Assembly (NCBI RefSeq): GCF_036321145.2 | Contig: NC_086232.1 | Span: 12,238,630-12,302,629 of the forward strand | Reading direction: 5' to 3' | Source of the DNA: Pelmatolapia mariae | Taxonomy: Eukaryota > Chordata > Actinopteri > Cichliformes > Cichlidae | DNA: 64,000 nt | Shown here: positions 48,880 through 59,426 of the stretch, piece by piece | Layout of the letters: every line of letters begins with the position of its first letter | How positions within the stretch are numbered: position 1 is the stretch's first letter | Notes under the pieces: model-generated | What the model saw: the letters and a program-made list of their open reading frames with translations, nothing else | Database searches by the model: none | Told to the model about the DNA's origin: nothing | Translations under genes and position numbers: made by a program

Positions 48880-50120
48880 TTTGCTTGACGCAGAAAAGGT
48901 GTTTGATCGGGTGAGTGTCAGGGTTACTGGGTCGTCGACCCAGTATTTTCAGTTCATGTTCACTGTTTATCTTCCATATGTTCCACTCCCTGTTTTATTG
49001 TGTTAGCCTTAGTCTGTATGCATTATGTTCTAGTTCTCTTTCCCTTTATCATTAGTCAGATGAAGTCCAGCTGTTTACTCACCTGTCCCTAATCATTCAT
49101 CATTCAGACTGTGTATTTAAGCTCCTCAGTTTTATCAATCCCTTGTCTTGTCATTAACGTTGTCTATCCCGCATGTGTTCCAGTTCAGTTCAGTCAGTCA
49201 GTCAGCCATCTGTCTCATGTTCTGTTCATCCATTCTGTATAATAAACACCGTATTCATTCCACACTAACCCGTGAGTCCTGCGTTTGGGTCCGCTCTTCC
49301 TCACCTCCACACAGCGAAGCCCTGACACTGAGATGGGGTTTTCTTTTTCAAACGATTAAAAAAAATTGGCTTCGGTAGTAATTTTGTATCTCGGATAAAA
49401 GTATTGTATTGTTTGCCTTCTAGCAGCCATCAAGACTAATATTAATTTGTGCTTCTTCTTTGAGCTCCAACGTGGTACACGACAGGGATGGCCTCTGTCT
49501 TGTTCTTTTTGCCATCGCAATTGAACCACTAGCTATTGCTCTGAGACAATGTGCTGATGTTGACGGAATACATCGAGGTGGTTTCAAACATAAAATGTCT
49601 CTTTATGCCAATGACATGCTTTTCTTCCAACCCTTCAAACAGCCTTCCCAAACTTCTCGATATACTTAAGGAATTTGTGACAATTTCTGGATATAAAATT
49701 AATTTTGGGAAAAGCAAGGCAATGCCTATAGGAATGACGACTGGGGAATTTTCATCTATTTTAGAACATTTCAAACCCAGCTATAACAAGTTTAAATACT
49801 TGGGCATTTGGGTGACACAAAACTAGAAAGACTATAAAACTAACTATCTTCCTTTATTGTCTAAGCTAAAAGAGGATTTTGGAAAATGGGAGTTCTTGAC
49901 TCTTTCGCTGGGTGGTAGAATACATATCATCAAGATGATATATAAAAATATTTCCTAAATTTCAATATTTTTATATGTCTTCTTTTTTTAACAATCTGAA
50001 TAGCCAAATTTCTTACTTTATTTGGAACAAAAAGCCACCTAGGCTGAAAGTATATTGTAGTATATTAGAAAGACCTTGGAACGCGGATGCTTAGCACTCC
50101 CAAATTTTTTGTTGTATTAC
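48880..50120 (+). mobile_element. L1-type LINE reverse-transcriptase fragment
   Basis: Pieces in order are LDAEKVFDRV (48885-48911), EWGFLFQTIKKI-like after the inserted LTR (about 49330), DGLCLVLFAIAIEPLAIAL (49480-49545), SLYANDMLFF in place of the YADD box (about 49600), and GYKINFGKSKAMPIG (49690-49735). These follow the L1 reverse-transcriptase order. The catalytic Asp pair is altered to Asn-Asp, and frameshifts separate the blocks, so it is dead. Confidence 0.7.
48916..49327 (+). mobile_element. Solo LTR nested in the L1 fragment
   Basis: A 412-bp segment opens TGTCAGGG and closes CCCTGACA, with TATTTAAG near 49117 and AATAAACACC near 49241 as promoter-like and polyadenylation-like signals. 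TGAG stands on both sides (48912-48915 and 49329-49332) as a target duplication with a one-base offset. Removing it rejoins the L1 reading (FDRV then EWGF). Confidence 0.68.
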
Positions 50121-50295
50121 TGGGCATCAAAAATTATTGGGGGGGGGGGAGGGTTGTTGTTTTTGTGTGTGTGTGTGTGTGTGTTTTCTCTTCTTTTTTT
50201 AAATGGCCGGACCTTGGTTGCATTGTTTTATATGGGTAGGAAAAAAAAAAGAGGAAAAACTTCTTGATGCATTCTCAATCCTCCAGGAAAGTAAA

Positions 50296-50523
50296 TCTCC
50301 AAAAGTTGAATCTGTTCATCTGGACGTAGCGTTTTGTGGGAGAAACGTTTTGTCACTCATCCAAGTTTCCCCAATCTTATAAACAGTACATTTGCAAATG
50401 TACTGTTTATAAGATTTGGGGAAACCTGCAGTCAGCTGAGACTGAAGAAGTCACTTGGATGAGTGACGAAACGTTTCTCCCACAAAACGCTACGTCCAGA
50501 TGAACAGATTCAACTTTTGGAGA
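50296..50523. repeat. Large imperfect palindrome (foldback repeat)
   Basis: The left arm 50296-50400 and the right arm to 50523 are reverse complements (ccaaaagttgaatctgttc against gaacagattcaacttttgg). The right arm has an additional 29-base piece (cctgcagtcagctgagactg...). It is related to 38340-38420. It may be two head-to-head copies of a retroelement end. Confidence 0.7.
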
Positions 50524-50629
50524 AGAGGAAAAACTGTTTATTAATACTGCTGTAATTGTTGTCAAATTTAATTTTTGTTCAATAAAAAAAGACATGGATA
50601 AAAAAAAAGAATCATACTTGTTCTTAATC

Positions 50630-51200
50630 TCTCTTCCACAGCATGTCTTTCATCCTGTCTTCCTTCTCTCACCCCAACTGGTCGCAGCAGATGGCCGCCC
50701 CTCCCTGAGCTTGGTTCTGCCGGAGGTTTATTCCTGTTAAAAGGGAGTTTTTCCTTCCCACTGTCGCCAAAGTGCTTGCTCATAGGGGTCATATGATTGT
50801 TGGGTTTTTCTCTATGTATTATTGTAGAGTCTACCTTACAATATAAAGCGCCTTGAGGTGACTGTTGTTGTGATTTGCCGCTGTATAAATAAAACTGAAT
50901 TGAACTGAATTGAATAATGTGCACAAGGCCATTTGGTTTTCCCTGAACACCTTTAACAGAACAATTCAGTTCTATTGAATTCAATTTTATTTATATGGCG
51001 GTAAACCAAAAGAACAGTTATCTCAAGGCGCTTTATATTGTAAGGTAAACCCCCTACAGTAATACAAAGAAAACAGAGAAAACCCCAACAGTCATATGAT
51101 CCCACTGTGAGCAAGTGCTTTGGCAACAGTGGGAAGGAAAAACTCCCTTTAACAGCAAGAAACCCTCAGCAGAACCAGGCTCAGCGGGCCATCTGAGAGC
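50630..51200. repeat. Two LINE 3' tails in opposite orientation
   Basis: The stretch 50630-50920 (plus) ends ataaaactgaattgaactgaattg. The stretch 50965-51200 (minus) carries the same tail reversed (gcgctttatattgtaagg, aactccctttaacagc, agaaccaggctcag). Both belong to the family seen at 25.5 and 18.9 kb. Confidence 0.65.
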
Positions 51201-51249
51201 CATTTTGTTACTAAACAAGTGCCCATTAGTGTTAACGTAGTTTTCTGTA

Positions 51250-51665
51250 CTAATCTGCAATGCCAGCATGATGACAGAAGAGAAACATGCGGACATGATG
51301 ATGTTGATGTTTTAATTTCTGCCAGTAGTTTGTAAGTTGCTTCACTTCATTGAGGTTTGTGGGGTTCTGTTTATACACAGCTCTCTTAAAGTCACACCAC
51401 AACATTTCAGTCAGGTTGAGGTCTGGACTTTGTTTGGACCTTTGCAACACCTTGATTTTTTTCTTTTCCAGTCATTGTGTTATAGATGTGTTGCTGTGTT
51501 TAGGATCATTGTCTTGTTGAAGGATACAGTTTTAACCCAGTTTTTAGCTGTTGGACAGATGGCCTCACATTTGACTCTAGAATCCAGTGGTATACAGTTG
51601 ACCCAATGACTGCAAGGTTCTCAGGCTCTATGACTGCTTTGTACTAACACACAACTGAGTGCTCA
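51250..51665 (-). pseudogene. Tc1-type transposase remnant
   Basis: On the minus strand 51300-51450 gives QSPDLNLTEMLWCDFKRAV, which matches the region around the third acidic residue of Tc1 transposases (SPDLNPIE...LW.DLKR). Upstream parts are not readable and no inverted repeats were located. Confidence 0.6.
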
Positions 51666-52493
51666 AGACTAGTAAACTCCGAAAACCTCTGCTTTTAAAG
51701 AGATAAAACCTCTTTCATTTCCAAGGAGAAACCTTAGAAATTCATCTTCTTTTTACTGTATTGAGGCTGAACTTGCAGCCTGGGTGTCCCTTGTGGCTCC
51801 ACGGGCTCTATTTATCTGCATAGCCCACGTATTGCAAAAACTCTATTATTGTTCAAAGTTAACAGTCTCTGACAGAAAAGGCTGAAGACAATATTGGCAA
51901 GTGATCAGTGTAAAAAGGCAGTTCCTCCTTGATTTTTAAAAAGAAATAAAAACGTATTGAATTAATCCTTATTTGTTTTCCTTTTAGGGTTCTTTACTAA
52001 CTTTAGCTTTATTAACATGAGTAAATTTAATTATGTTTTCAGTTAAATAGGTCAGAGTTAGCAGAGTGAGAAGCTGTCCGTAGTTATTTTTCCATTCAAA
52101 AAAAAACATCAGTGAAGAGAAATCTGCAGACATGATTACCTCTCACGATGAGTCAGTGTAGTGGAGGAGCCATCTGACATCCATTAAATCAACCTAACTA
52201 TGCTTCCGCACGTGCAATTTATTGCTATTTTTACAAGCTTTCATTAGGAAACAAAAAGCAAGAGTAATTTTATTTTTTATCTGAATCAAAGGTGTGTACT
52301 CGAGTGAGCGCAGAAACATGTGAAGCTGTTTGTGGTTATTTTGTCATAGAGCCAGTGTCTATATTTAAATTCACCAAAACACATGCAGCACGGCACATTT
52401 CGGTGCTGAACATCTTTAAAAGAAATATTAAACATACTGCCTGCCTGTCGTTGTTCTTTAGACCAATCTATCAGTTATATTATCAATATTGTA

Positions 52494-54148
52494 CAGGGTG
52501 GGCCATTTATATGGATACACCGTAATAAAATGGGAATGGTTGGTGATATTAAAGTCCTGTTTGTGGCACATTAGTATATGTGAGGGGGCAAACTCCTCAA
52601 GATGGGTGGTGACCATGGTGGCCATTTAGAAGTCGGCCATCTTGGATACAACTTTTGTTTTTTCAATAGGAAGAGGGCCATGTGACACATCAAACTTATT
52701 GGTAATGTCACAAGAAAAACAATGGTGTGCTTGGTTTCAACGTAACTTTATTCTTTCATGAGTTATTTACAAGTTTCTCTTTGTTCACAGCCATTGACAT
52801 GTCGAAGAGGTTAACACGTGAGGAGTGGATCGAAATTGTGTTGATATCTGGTGAACGCAGTAACCGGGTCATTGCAGCAGATTTCAATGCAAGACACCCT
52901 ACGAGACCACCCATCTCCCATGATACAGTTAGCAAACTGCTTGCTAAGTTTTGTGAAACTGGTTCAGTGTTGGATTTGCCAAAATGTGGACGCAAGAAAA
53001 CTGTCACTAATGAAGAAACATCAGTGGCTGTCCTAGCTTCATTCAGCAAGAGCCCACAGCGTAGCACTCGCCGCATGTCACTGGAGAGTGGCATTAGTCG
53101 AACATCCCTTCGGCGGATATTAGCTACTCACAAATGGCACCCTTACAAACTCCAGCTACTGCAGCATCTCAACGAGGATGACCCAGATCGGCGCACAGAA
53201 TTTGCAGAATGGGCAAAACAAAAATTGGAACAGGACCCTCAGTTCACGCAGAAGATTTTGTTCAGTGATGAGGCAAACTTTTATGTGAATGGTGAAGTTA
53301 ACAAACAAAACCACTGCTATTGGTCTGACACTAACCCACATTGGATGGATCCCTCCAAGACTGTTGGACCAACAAAAGTGATGGTTTGGTGTGGTATATG
53401 GGGTACAACGATAGTGGGTCCATTCTTCATCAATGGAAACCTCAAGGCCATTGGATATTTGAAATTGCTACATGATGATGTGTTTCCCTCTTTATGCACT
53501 GAAGCTGGCACGTTCCCTGAGTTTTTCCAGCAAGATGGTGCACCACCACATTATGGGTGCCAGGTCCGAGCATTCCTAGATGAACACTTTCCTGGAAAGT
53601 GGATTGGTCATCGTGGGCCAGTTGAATGGCCCCCAAGGTCTCCCAATCTGACCCCCTTAGACTTTTATCTTTGGGGTCATCTGAAGGCAATTGTCTATGG
53701 TGTGAAGATACGACATGTGCAGCACCTGAAACTACGGATACTGGATGCCTGTGCTGGCATTTCTCCTGCAGTGTTGCTATCAGTGTGTGAAGAGTGGGAG
53801 AAGAGGGTTGCATTGACAATCCAACACAATGGGCAGCACATTGAACACATTTTATAAGTGGTCAGAAACTTGTAAATAACTCATGAAAGAATAAAGTTAC
53901 GTTGAAACCAAGCACACCATTGTTTTTCTTGTGACATTACCAATAAGTTTGATGTGTCACATGGCCCTCTTCCTATTGAAAAAACAAAAGTTGTATCCAA
54001 GATGGCCGACTTCTAAATGGCCACCATGGTCACCACCCATCTTGAGGAGTTTGCCCCCTCACATATACTAATGTGCCACAAACAGGACTTTAATATCACC
54101 AACCATTCCCATTTTATTACGGTGTATCCATATAAATAGCCCACCCTG
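52494..54148 (+). mobile_element. Complete mariner-like element, DD41D type
   Basis: A 1655-bp element is flanked by TA on both sides (52492-52493 and 54149-54150). Its arms, 52494-52778 and 53864-54148, are ungapped 285-bp inverted repeats. I found one mismatch between them (gggccattt against gggctattt). Long inverted repeats plus an intact transposase frame indicate a recent insertion. It lies between the relic r4 region and the receptor gene Ig-4. Confidence 0.9.
52799..53857 (+). CDS. Tc1/mariner-superfamily transposase (DD41D), intact, 352 aa
   Basis: It cuts and pastes its own element. The N-terminus has helix-turn-helix DNA-binding segments (ISHDTVSKLLAKF, then RRMSLESGISRTSLRRIL). 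The catalytic acids are Asp157 (FSDEANF), Asp246 (FQQDGAPPH) and Asp288 (PNLTPLDFYLWG). Asp246 and Asp288 have 41 residues between them, so the triad is DD41D, as in the rosa and Visitor groups of the superfamily (group names from memory), not DD34D/E. I chose the ATG at 52799 (MSKRLTREEW). An in-frame ATG at 52727 lies inside the inverted repeat and would add 24 residues encoded by the repeat. A tttgttcacag sequence just before the start resembles a splice acceptor. No stop or frameshift is seen. Confidence 0.9.
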   Translation: MSKRLTREEWIEIVLISGERSNRVIAADFNARHPTRPPISHDTVSKLLAKFCETGSVLDLPKCGRKKTVTNEETSVAVLASFSKSPQRSTRRMSLESGISRTSLRRILATHKWHPYKLQLLQHLNEDDPDRRTEFAEWAKQKLEQDPQFTQKILFSDEANFYVNGEVNKQNHCYWSDTNPHWMDPSKTVGPTKVMVWCGIWGTTIVGPFFINGNLKAIGYLKLLHDDVFPSLCTEAGTFPEFFQQDGAPPHYGCQVRAFLDEHFPGKWIGHRGPVEWPPRSPNLTPLDFYLWGHLKAIVYGVKIRHVQHLKLRILDACAGISPAVLLSVCEEWEKRVALTIQHNGQHIEHIL

Positions 54149-54315
54149 TACTTTATTTTACTGTTAAACACTAAACACACCAGAGCAAAACTAGTAAAGA
54201 AGAATCATGTTAACAGTCAATCTTCGGTTTTCAGAAATCATTTTGTAACTTTCTACCAACTTATATTTAAAACATTTTAAAGTCTCCAGTAATTATAAGA
54301 AAGGAAAATAATCTT

Positions 54316-54370
54316 TGAGAGAGACAGAATGAAAATAATGGACAAACATGCAGATTCTGCCCAGAATATG
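54316..54370 (-). pseudogene. Signal-peptide exon relic r5
   Basis: It aligns with the Ig-2 signal exon on the minus strand (gcagaatctgcatgtttg), but the initiator ATG reads ATA and the donor GT is lost (CTCTCAAAGATT). Its upstream flank also matches 29940-30080. No exons follow until the mariner element. Confidence 0.6.
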
Positions 54371-55912
54371 TCTGTTACAGACTTCATACACTGGCTTTTG
54401 ATTCAATTTGGTCTGGAAAATAACAACAACCCAATAACAACAAGATAACAGCAAAATCATGTCCTGTTTCATGATTAGTTTTATTTTTTAGAGACCTCTA
54501 TAATACATTTTTTTTCTTATTCAGTGACAGAAATATATTTAATCTTCTATTCATTAAACAAATGCCAGTGAGAAAGCGAGCAAACAGGAGGCTGAAAAAG
54601 AACAATAACTTCATAAATGATATACAATATTTTAATTTCTGCTACATTTACAAAATTATTTATGTATTTACTTTAAAGCATCATCACAAATTAAGAAATT
54701 CAAGAAAATTACTACAGAGAATCTGTTAGAGTGATTTTGTTAAAAGTTGTCACTGCTGTGCTTAAAATGTGTAAACCTTGTCTTGAACTGCATGATTAGA
54801 TATTTTTCTGTTCCTCCTTAAATGTAGGATGTTGGGGGAAGCTATTTAGCTACAGTTTCCAATTGCAGGCACACTTACATGTAAGATTCTGGTTTCCTTA
54901 TTTGCTAAGGAATGTTCACCTCCTGCCCTTCATGGTCTCACATATGCTTGTATATGGTGGACATTTAAAGGGGTTAAGCCATATATGGGGTGTGAGGGGA
55001 GATGACCCTTTTATGACTAGAGATGGTGTTAAATGGTTGAAACCAGGAAGTCACGTATACAAACAAACATACACACGCACACATGCACTCACATGCTCGC
55101 ACGTGCATGCACGCAGACACAGTGCCTTAGCTTTTATGACACACCATATGGGATTTACAATTAGGTGTTTGTGTTTTCACCGAATAAAAGGCTCAAGGAG
55201 AGGCTGGAGTTTTAAGTTGGCTAGGATCAGGTGAGGAGCTTGGAGCTCCAAGATCCTGATTGGGACACCCTTACAAGTAAAAACCAATTGAGCTCTGATT
55301 GTCTTGCTTTGTTCACGGTGAGAAGTCTCTGAGTTAGCGAGGCCTGCGAGTGCAGACCTAACAGAATCAATAGTATTTTTTTGTAAAGCATTTATCAATA
55401 AATTCCATTTAAAAAAATCAGTGTGCAGAAACACAGTCGACTGGAAGTTAAAATGTAAAAATGATAATTTTAATAATGATAACTTAGAAGAGTAATAAAA
55501 GAAAAGATAGGATGGAATTAACAAACAAAAGATAATCCAACAGAAAATATGAACCCACAGAATCCAAAACTGTAAACAGCAGAGACACACAGGACCACTG
55601 ACTGAGCACAGGAGGAAACACGGCCATAACAACAATACTGACAAAGCAGGAAACAAGTCAAAGAGAGGAATTACAAAGAACGGACACCAAAAAATGTATA
55701 TTATGGATGCTCAAAGCTCTCACAGGATTGTGAAATTCTCTCATAAAGCCTCACGAAGAGAAGTCTGGGGGTTCAAGCTGGGCATTCAAGAGAGGACTGG
55801 GTCCCTTTTAATCCCCATGTTCTTATTTAATCAGGAAAATATAAAGATCACATATATGAAGTACACAGAATAGGTGCATGAGTCTTTGTATGTTTGACAA
55901 AGACAACGTGTC
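54371..55912. other. Intergenic stretch before Ig-4 3' end
   Basis: AT-rich. The interval 54900-55250 is more complex, with a short imperfect (CA)n-like run (55060-55120), but no coherent gene is seen. The open frames on both strands lack recognisable domains. Confidence 0.4.
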
Positions 55913-58900
55913 TCAGTGCTTTATAGTAGAATAAATCTGTGTGTCTGTACCTGTTGGAGTGACACCAGGTGCTCCATCAGAGCTCAGTTTATTTCTAAAG
56001 CTGACAGCAGCATAATGGACAAGCTCCTGTTCTCTGGGCTGATCTGACTGTACGGTGGAATAAAGAGGAACCACATGCTTGTTTTTATAGTGGACTCTGC
56101 TGTAGTAGACTTCATCCTCTTCCTTTGGTTGTGCTGAGGTGTCTTCATACAGAGGACCAGGACTGAGCTGATGAGACAAACAGCATTAATTTGTTACTGA
56201 ATGTTAAACTTGACTCCTTTTACTGTATGTTTGGAAAAATGAAATACTCACTGGAAAGATAAAACAATCAACAAAGTTTTCTTTAAACTTTCTTTAAATC
56301 TTTACCTGTTCAATTTGGTCAGACCTTTCAGTTGTTGGAGACTGACCAGAAGTTCTCTTTTTCCTGGTTGAAGTGAATAAACAGGAAAATAAGTGATTTT
56401 AGAGCAGAAATTGAATGTATTGTTGTGAACCAACACTTACCTAACACACCAGCAGACAGTGAGAAGTATTAAAACCAGCAGAGCTGCAGAAACTCCTGCA
56501 GCTGCTGGTGTCCATGTTCCTGTGATACTTTGGACAGTGAGAGTCTTTGGAGCAGAGCTGATATCTTTGTTGGTTTTCACAGCACAGGAGTAGCTTCCTG
56601 CATTCTCCCTGCTGACTGGGTCTAGGATCAGATGTTTGTTCTGGTTCTCTCTCGGGGTCAGAGGTCGACTGTTCAAGTACCAAATGTAGTTTGTGTTGTC
56701 AGTCAGAGGACAGCTGGTACTGCAGGTCAGTGTGACTCTCTGACCCTCTGTCACCACTGCAGAAGGACTCATCTCCACTCTCAGCTCTGAAAGAGGAACA
56801 TTGGGCAAAAAAAAATCTAATATTATTGCAAATCTCCTCTGTCGCTTACACATTGAGTTTAAATTTTAAATGATGTTTGTCTACAAAATCTTTCTTCCTC
56901 CAGTTCAGTGTTGAAAATTATTTATTAAAGAAAAAACAACAATTTGAGTACAAATTCAACATACTCAGTACTACACAATATTTATATGTTTGCTTATATT
57001 TTACTGTGATTTTGGTATTGGGACTATATCCTTCTTTTATGTAAATTGAGTTGTAAAATAATTGTTATGGAATATGAGAAATATCCATTATTAAAAATAT
57101 TCATTATTACTAATAGTGAAGACATTTTAATTTAAAGTTGAATATTCAGAGAAATATAATTCTGAAAGGACAAGAAAGCTACAAATTATGAATATGATTC
57201 ACTGCACTTCAGCCTAAAATACCCTGCAGTCTGAACAAACAGGGTTCAACACAGATTAACACCCACAGCTACAAGTTGCTATATATACACAGTTTTTTAA
57301 TTTAAACATATTTTTCTGAAAACATGTAGAAAACTTTTCAAGGTATGAGAAGCAGAGACTGTGGAGTGTGTTAGGGAGTAATATTTTTTTTTACATGATT
57401 AAAGGATCTGAATATTTCTTCCACCTCTGCTCCTGTTCAGACATTAATGAGTAAAGTCTGCTGAGTAAGAAGTTAAGATTTACCTGTAACAATCAAAAAG
57501 ACTCCAGGCAGATCAGACTGTGTCCATCCTTCATGATCTTTGATGAATCTGAATGTGTATCCTCCTGAGTCATTCTTCTTCAGGTTGTTGATGGTCAGGA
57601 TGTGTTGGTTCTTCATGTTGTCCTGATACTCCACACGACCTGCAGCCTCAATCAGTTCTTCAACTTCCACTTTATCTTTTCTCCATTTTTTACTCCAACA
57701 TTTAAACTCTGGCTTCATGTTATCAGGATGTGAGTATTCACTTGTGATGTTCACTGAAGATCCTTCCAGAGCACAGATTCTCCTGCTGACATAATTCACT
57801 CTCCAGCAGTTTTTATCCCGAACACCTGAAATATAGATGGAAGATTTAAACTTGTTTGAATGACCTTTATGATTATAATAACTGACAGAATAAACATAAT
57901 TCAGTATTACTCACAGACTTCTGGAGAATGAAGATACTTGTTGCTTTTAACTGCACAAGAGACGTTTGCTCCCCATTTCCAGAAATTAGGCGAATCTTCA
58001 GCAACTAAATGTTGATTCTCACTATATCTTTGTCTATTTCTGTACCACATGTAGGCAGTTTGAGGGTCAGTCAGTGTACAGTTGCTGTTACAGCTGAGTG
58101 TGACAAACCCATGTTTTTCCCCTGGCGTCCTCAGTACGTGAACCTCTTTAAAAAGACAATAAATACATTTTCCATTAGTCACTATGAGATATGACAGTCT
58201 TCTTATTATGTGTTTAATAATATTTTTTGTTTCTTTCTCTTTTTCTTTTTTCTTTTAGAAATGAATGGAGACAATAATTAAAACAAATTAAGAGGTTTGG
58301 TTTTGCAATTTGTTTGAACAGTTTTTCTGGAAACTTCACCTCTGGGATATGTGATGGAGCACGGCTCATCTACTGATGTCTGTTTGGAACAATACATTCT
58401 CCCTTTAGCATAGGTCACACTGAAGCAGGTCTCTGTGATGGAATCTGTACAATAAACGATGTATAGAGATAATTCTTACATTTATACTAATTTACTTAAA
58501 TTATTCTGTTTATTTTGTAGCACAATAAACATCATGACTCACCCACAGAGACTTCAGGGGCTCTGAGATCCTCGTAGCCTTTGACAGCACAGGAGTATGT
58601 GACTGCTTCCTCACTGCTGAGCAGCTCTTGGTACCAGGGAGACCAGTCCTCATAGAGAAACTCTCTGTTCTTGTACCAGATGTAGGCTGCAGGCTTTTCA
58701 GTCAGAGGACAGCTGCTGCTGCACATCAGTGTTACTGTCTGTCCCTCTGTGGCAGGAATCACCTTTATCTGCAGCTCTGAGAGGATGATGGATAACAACG
58801 TTTACAATGATGTCATTTGGAAAGTAATCAATGAGTAAAAGTCACTGTACCTGCAACAACTTGGAGAGTAATTTCATTGAGTTGTGGACTGTCTGTAGTC

Positions 58901-59395
58901 TTCATACAGCAGTAAGCGTTTGCATCACTCTCTCTTAGATCATTGATGGTTAAAGTTGGATTTTTCTCTCCAGACATGTTGTACGTTACACGTTGTCCAT
59001 CCACAGAGAGCTCACTCGGAACACAATCTGTTCTATTGCAGTCTATAGTGAACCATTTTCTGCTTGAAGTCAGATGTTGATGTGAGCAGTGCAGATCCAC
59101 TGATGAACCTTTGAGAGCACAGATCCTGGTTTCTCCTCCATTAACACCTTTAACACAAAATTTCAGTCGTAAACAGATTTATTTGTTTTACTAACAAGAG
59201 CATTTATTTTATTATGTATTGTAAAAAAAAAAAAAGTTTAAATCAGAAAGTAATTTATAAGTTATACCAATGCCAGTTATATCAACTTTTATACTTTTCT
59301 TTTCTCCAGTATGTAGGGGTACATAATTTATCACTCATACCTGAGATGCAAAAACTAAGTCCCAGAAACATGAGTTGAAAATCTGTCAACAACAT
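55913..59395 (-). CDS. Ig-4: CD22/Siglec-like inhibitory Ig receptor, intact (640 aa)
   Basis: Nine exons: signal 59341-59395, V 58851-59147, C2 58543-58776, half-V 58340-58444, C2 57915-58145, Siglec-like V 57484-57825, C2+TM 56441-56786, juxtamembrane 56306-56363, tail 55913-56167. All have GT/AG ends and lengths total 1923 bases, exactly 641 codons. Residues: signal peptide 1-18 (MLLTDFQLMFLGLSFCIS), V 19-117, C2 118-195, half-V 196-230, C2 231-307, Siglec-like V 308-421 with FRF Arg400 and Trp408, C2 422-510, uncharged TM about 511-534, cytoplasm 535-640. VYYSRV (Tyr578) and VHYAAV (Tyr608) are strict ITIMs, and Tyr563, Tyr592 and Tyr635 are further YxxT/V/I-type sites. Expected to recruit SHP phosphatases and restrain leukocyte activation. 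Ligand unknown. The CD22-like name is by architecture, and an Fc-receptor-like name is possible. Confidence 0.85.
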
Positions 59396-59426
59396 GATGG
59401 CTGTAGTTCAACTTTCCAGCAGTAAA

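Noticed and set aside
52756..53819. Minus-strand open frames opposite the transposase
   Set aside because: They are antisense shadows of the intact transposase frame.
4136..59147. NITR or DICP identity for the receptor family
   Set aside because: Those families have one or two Ig domains and different V signatures. The multi-domain V-C2 series with an FRF-type V fits CD22/sialoadhesin-like genes better.
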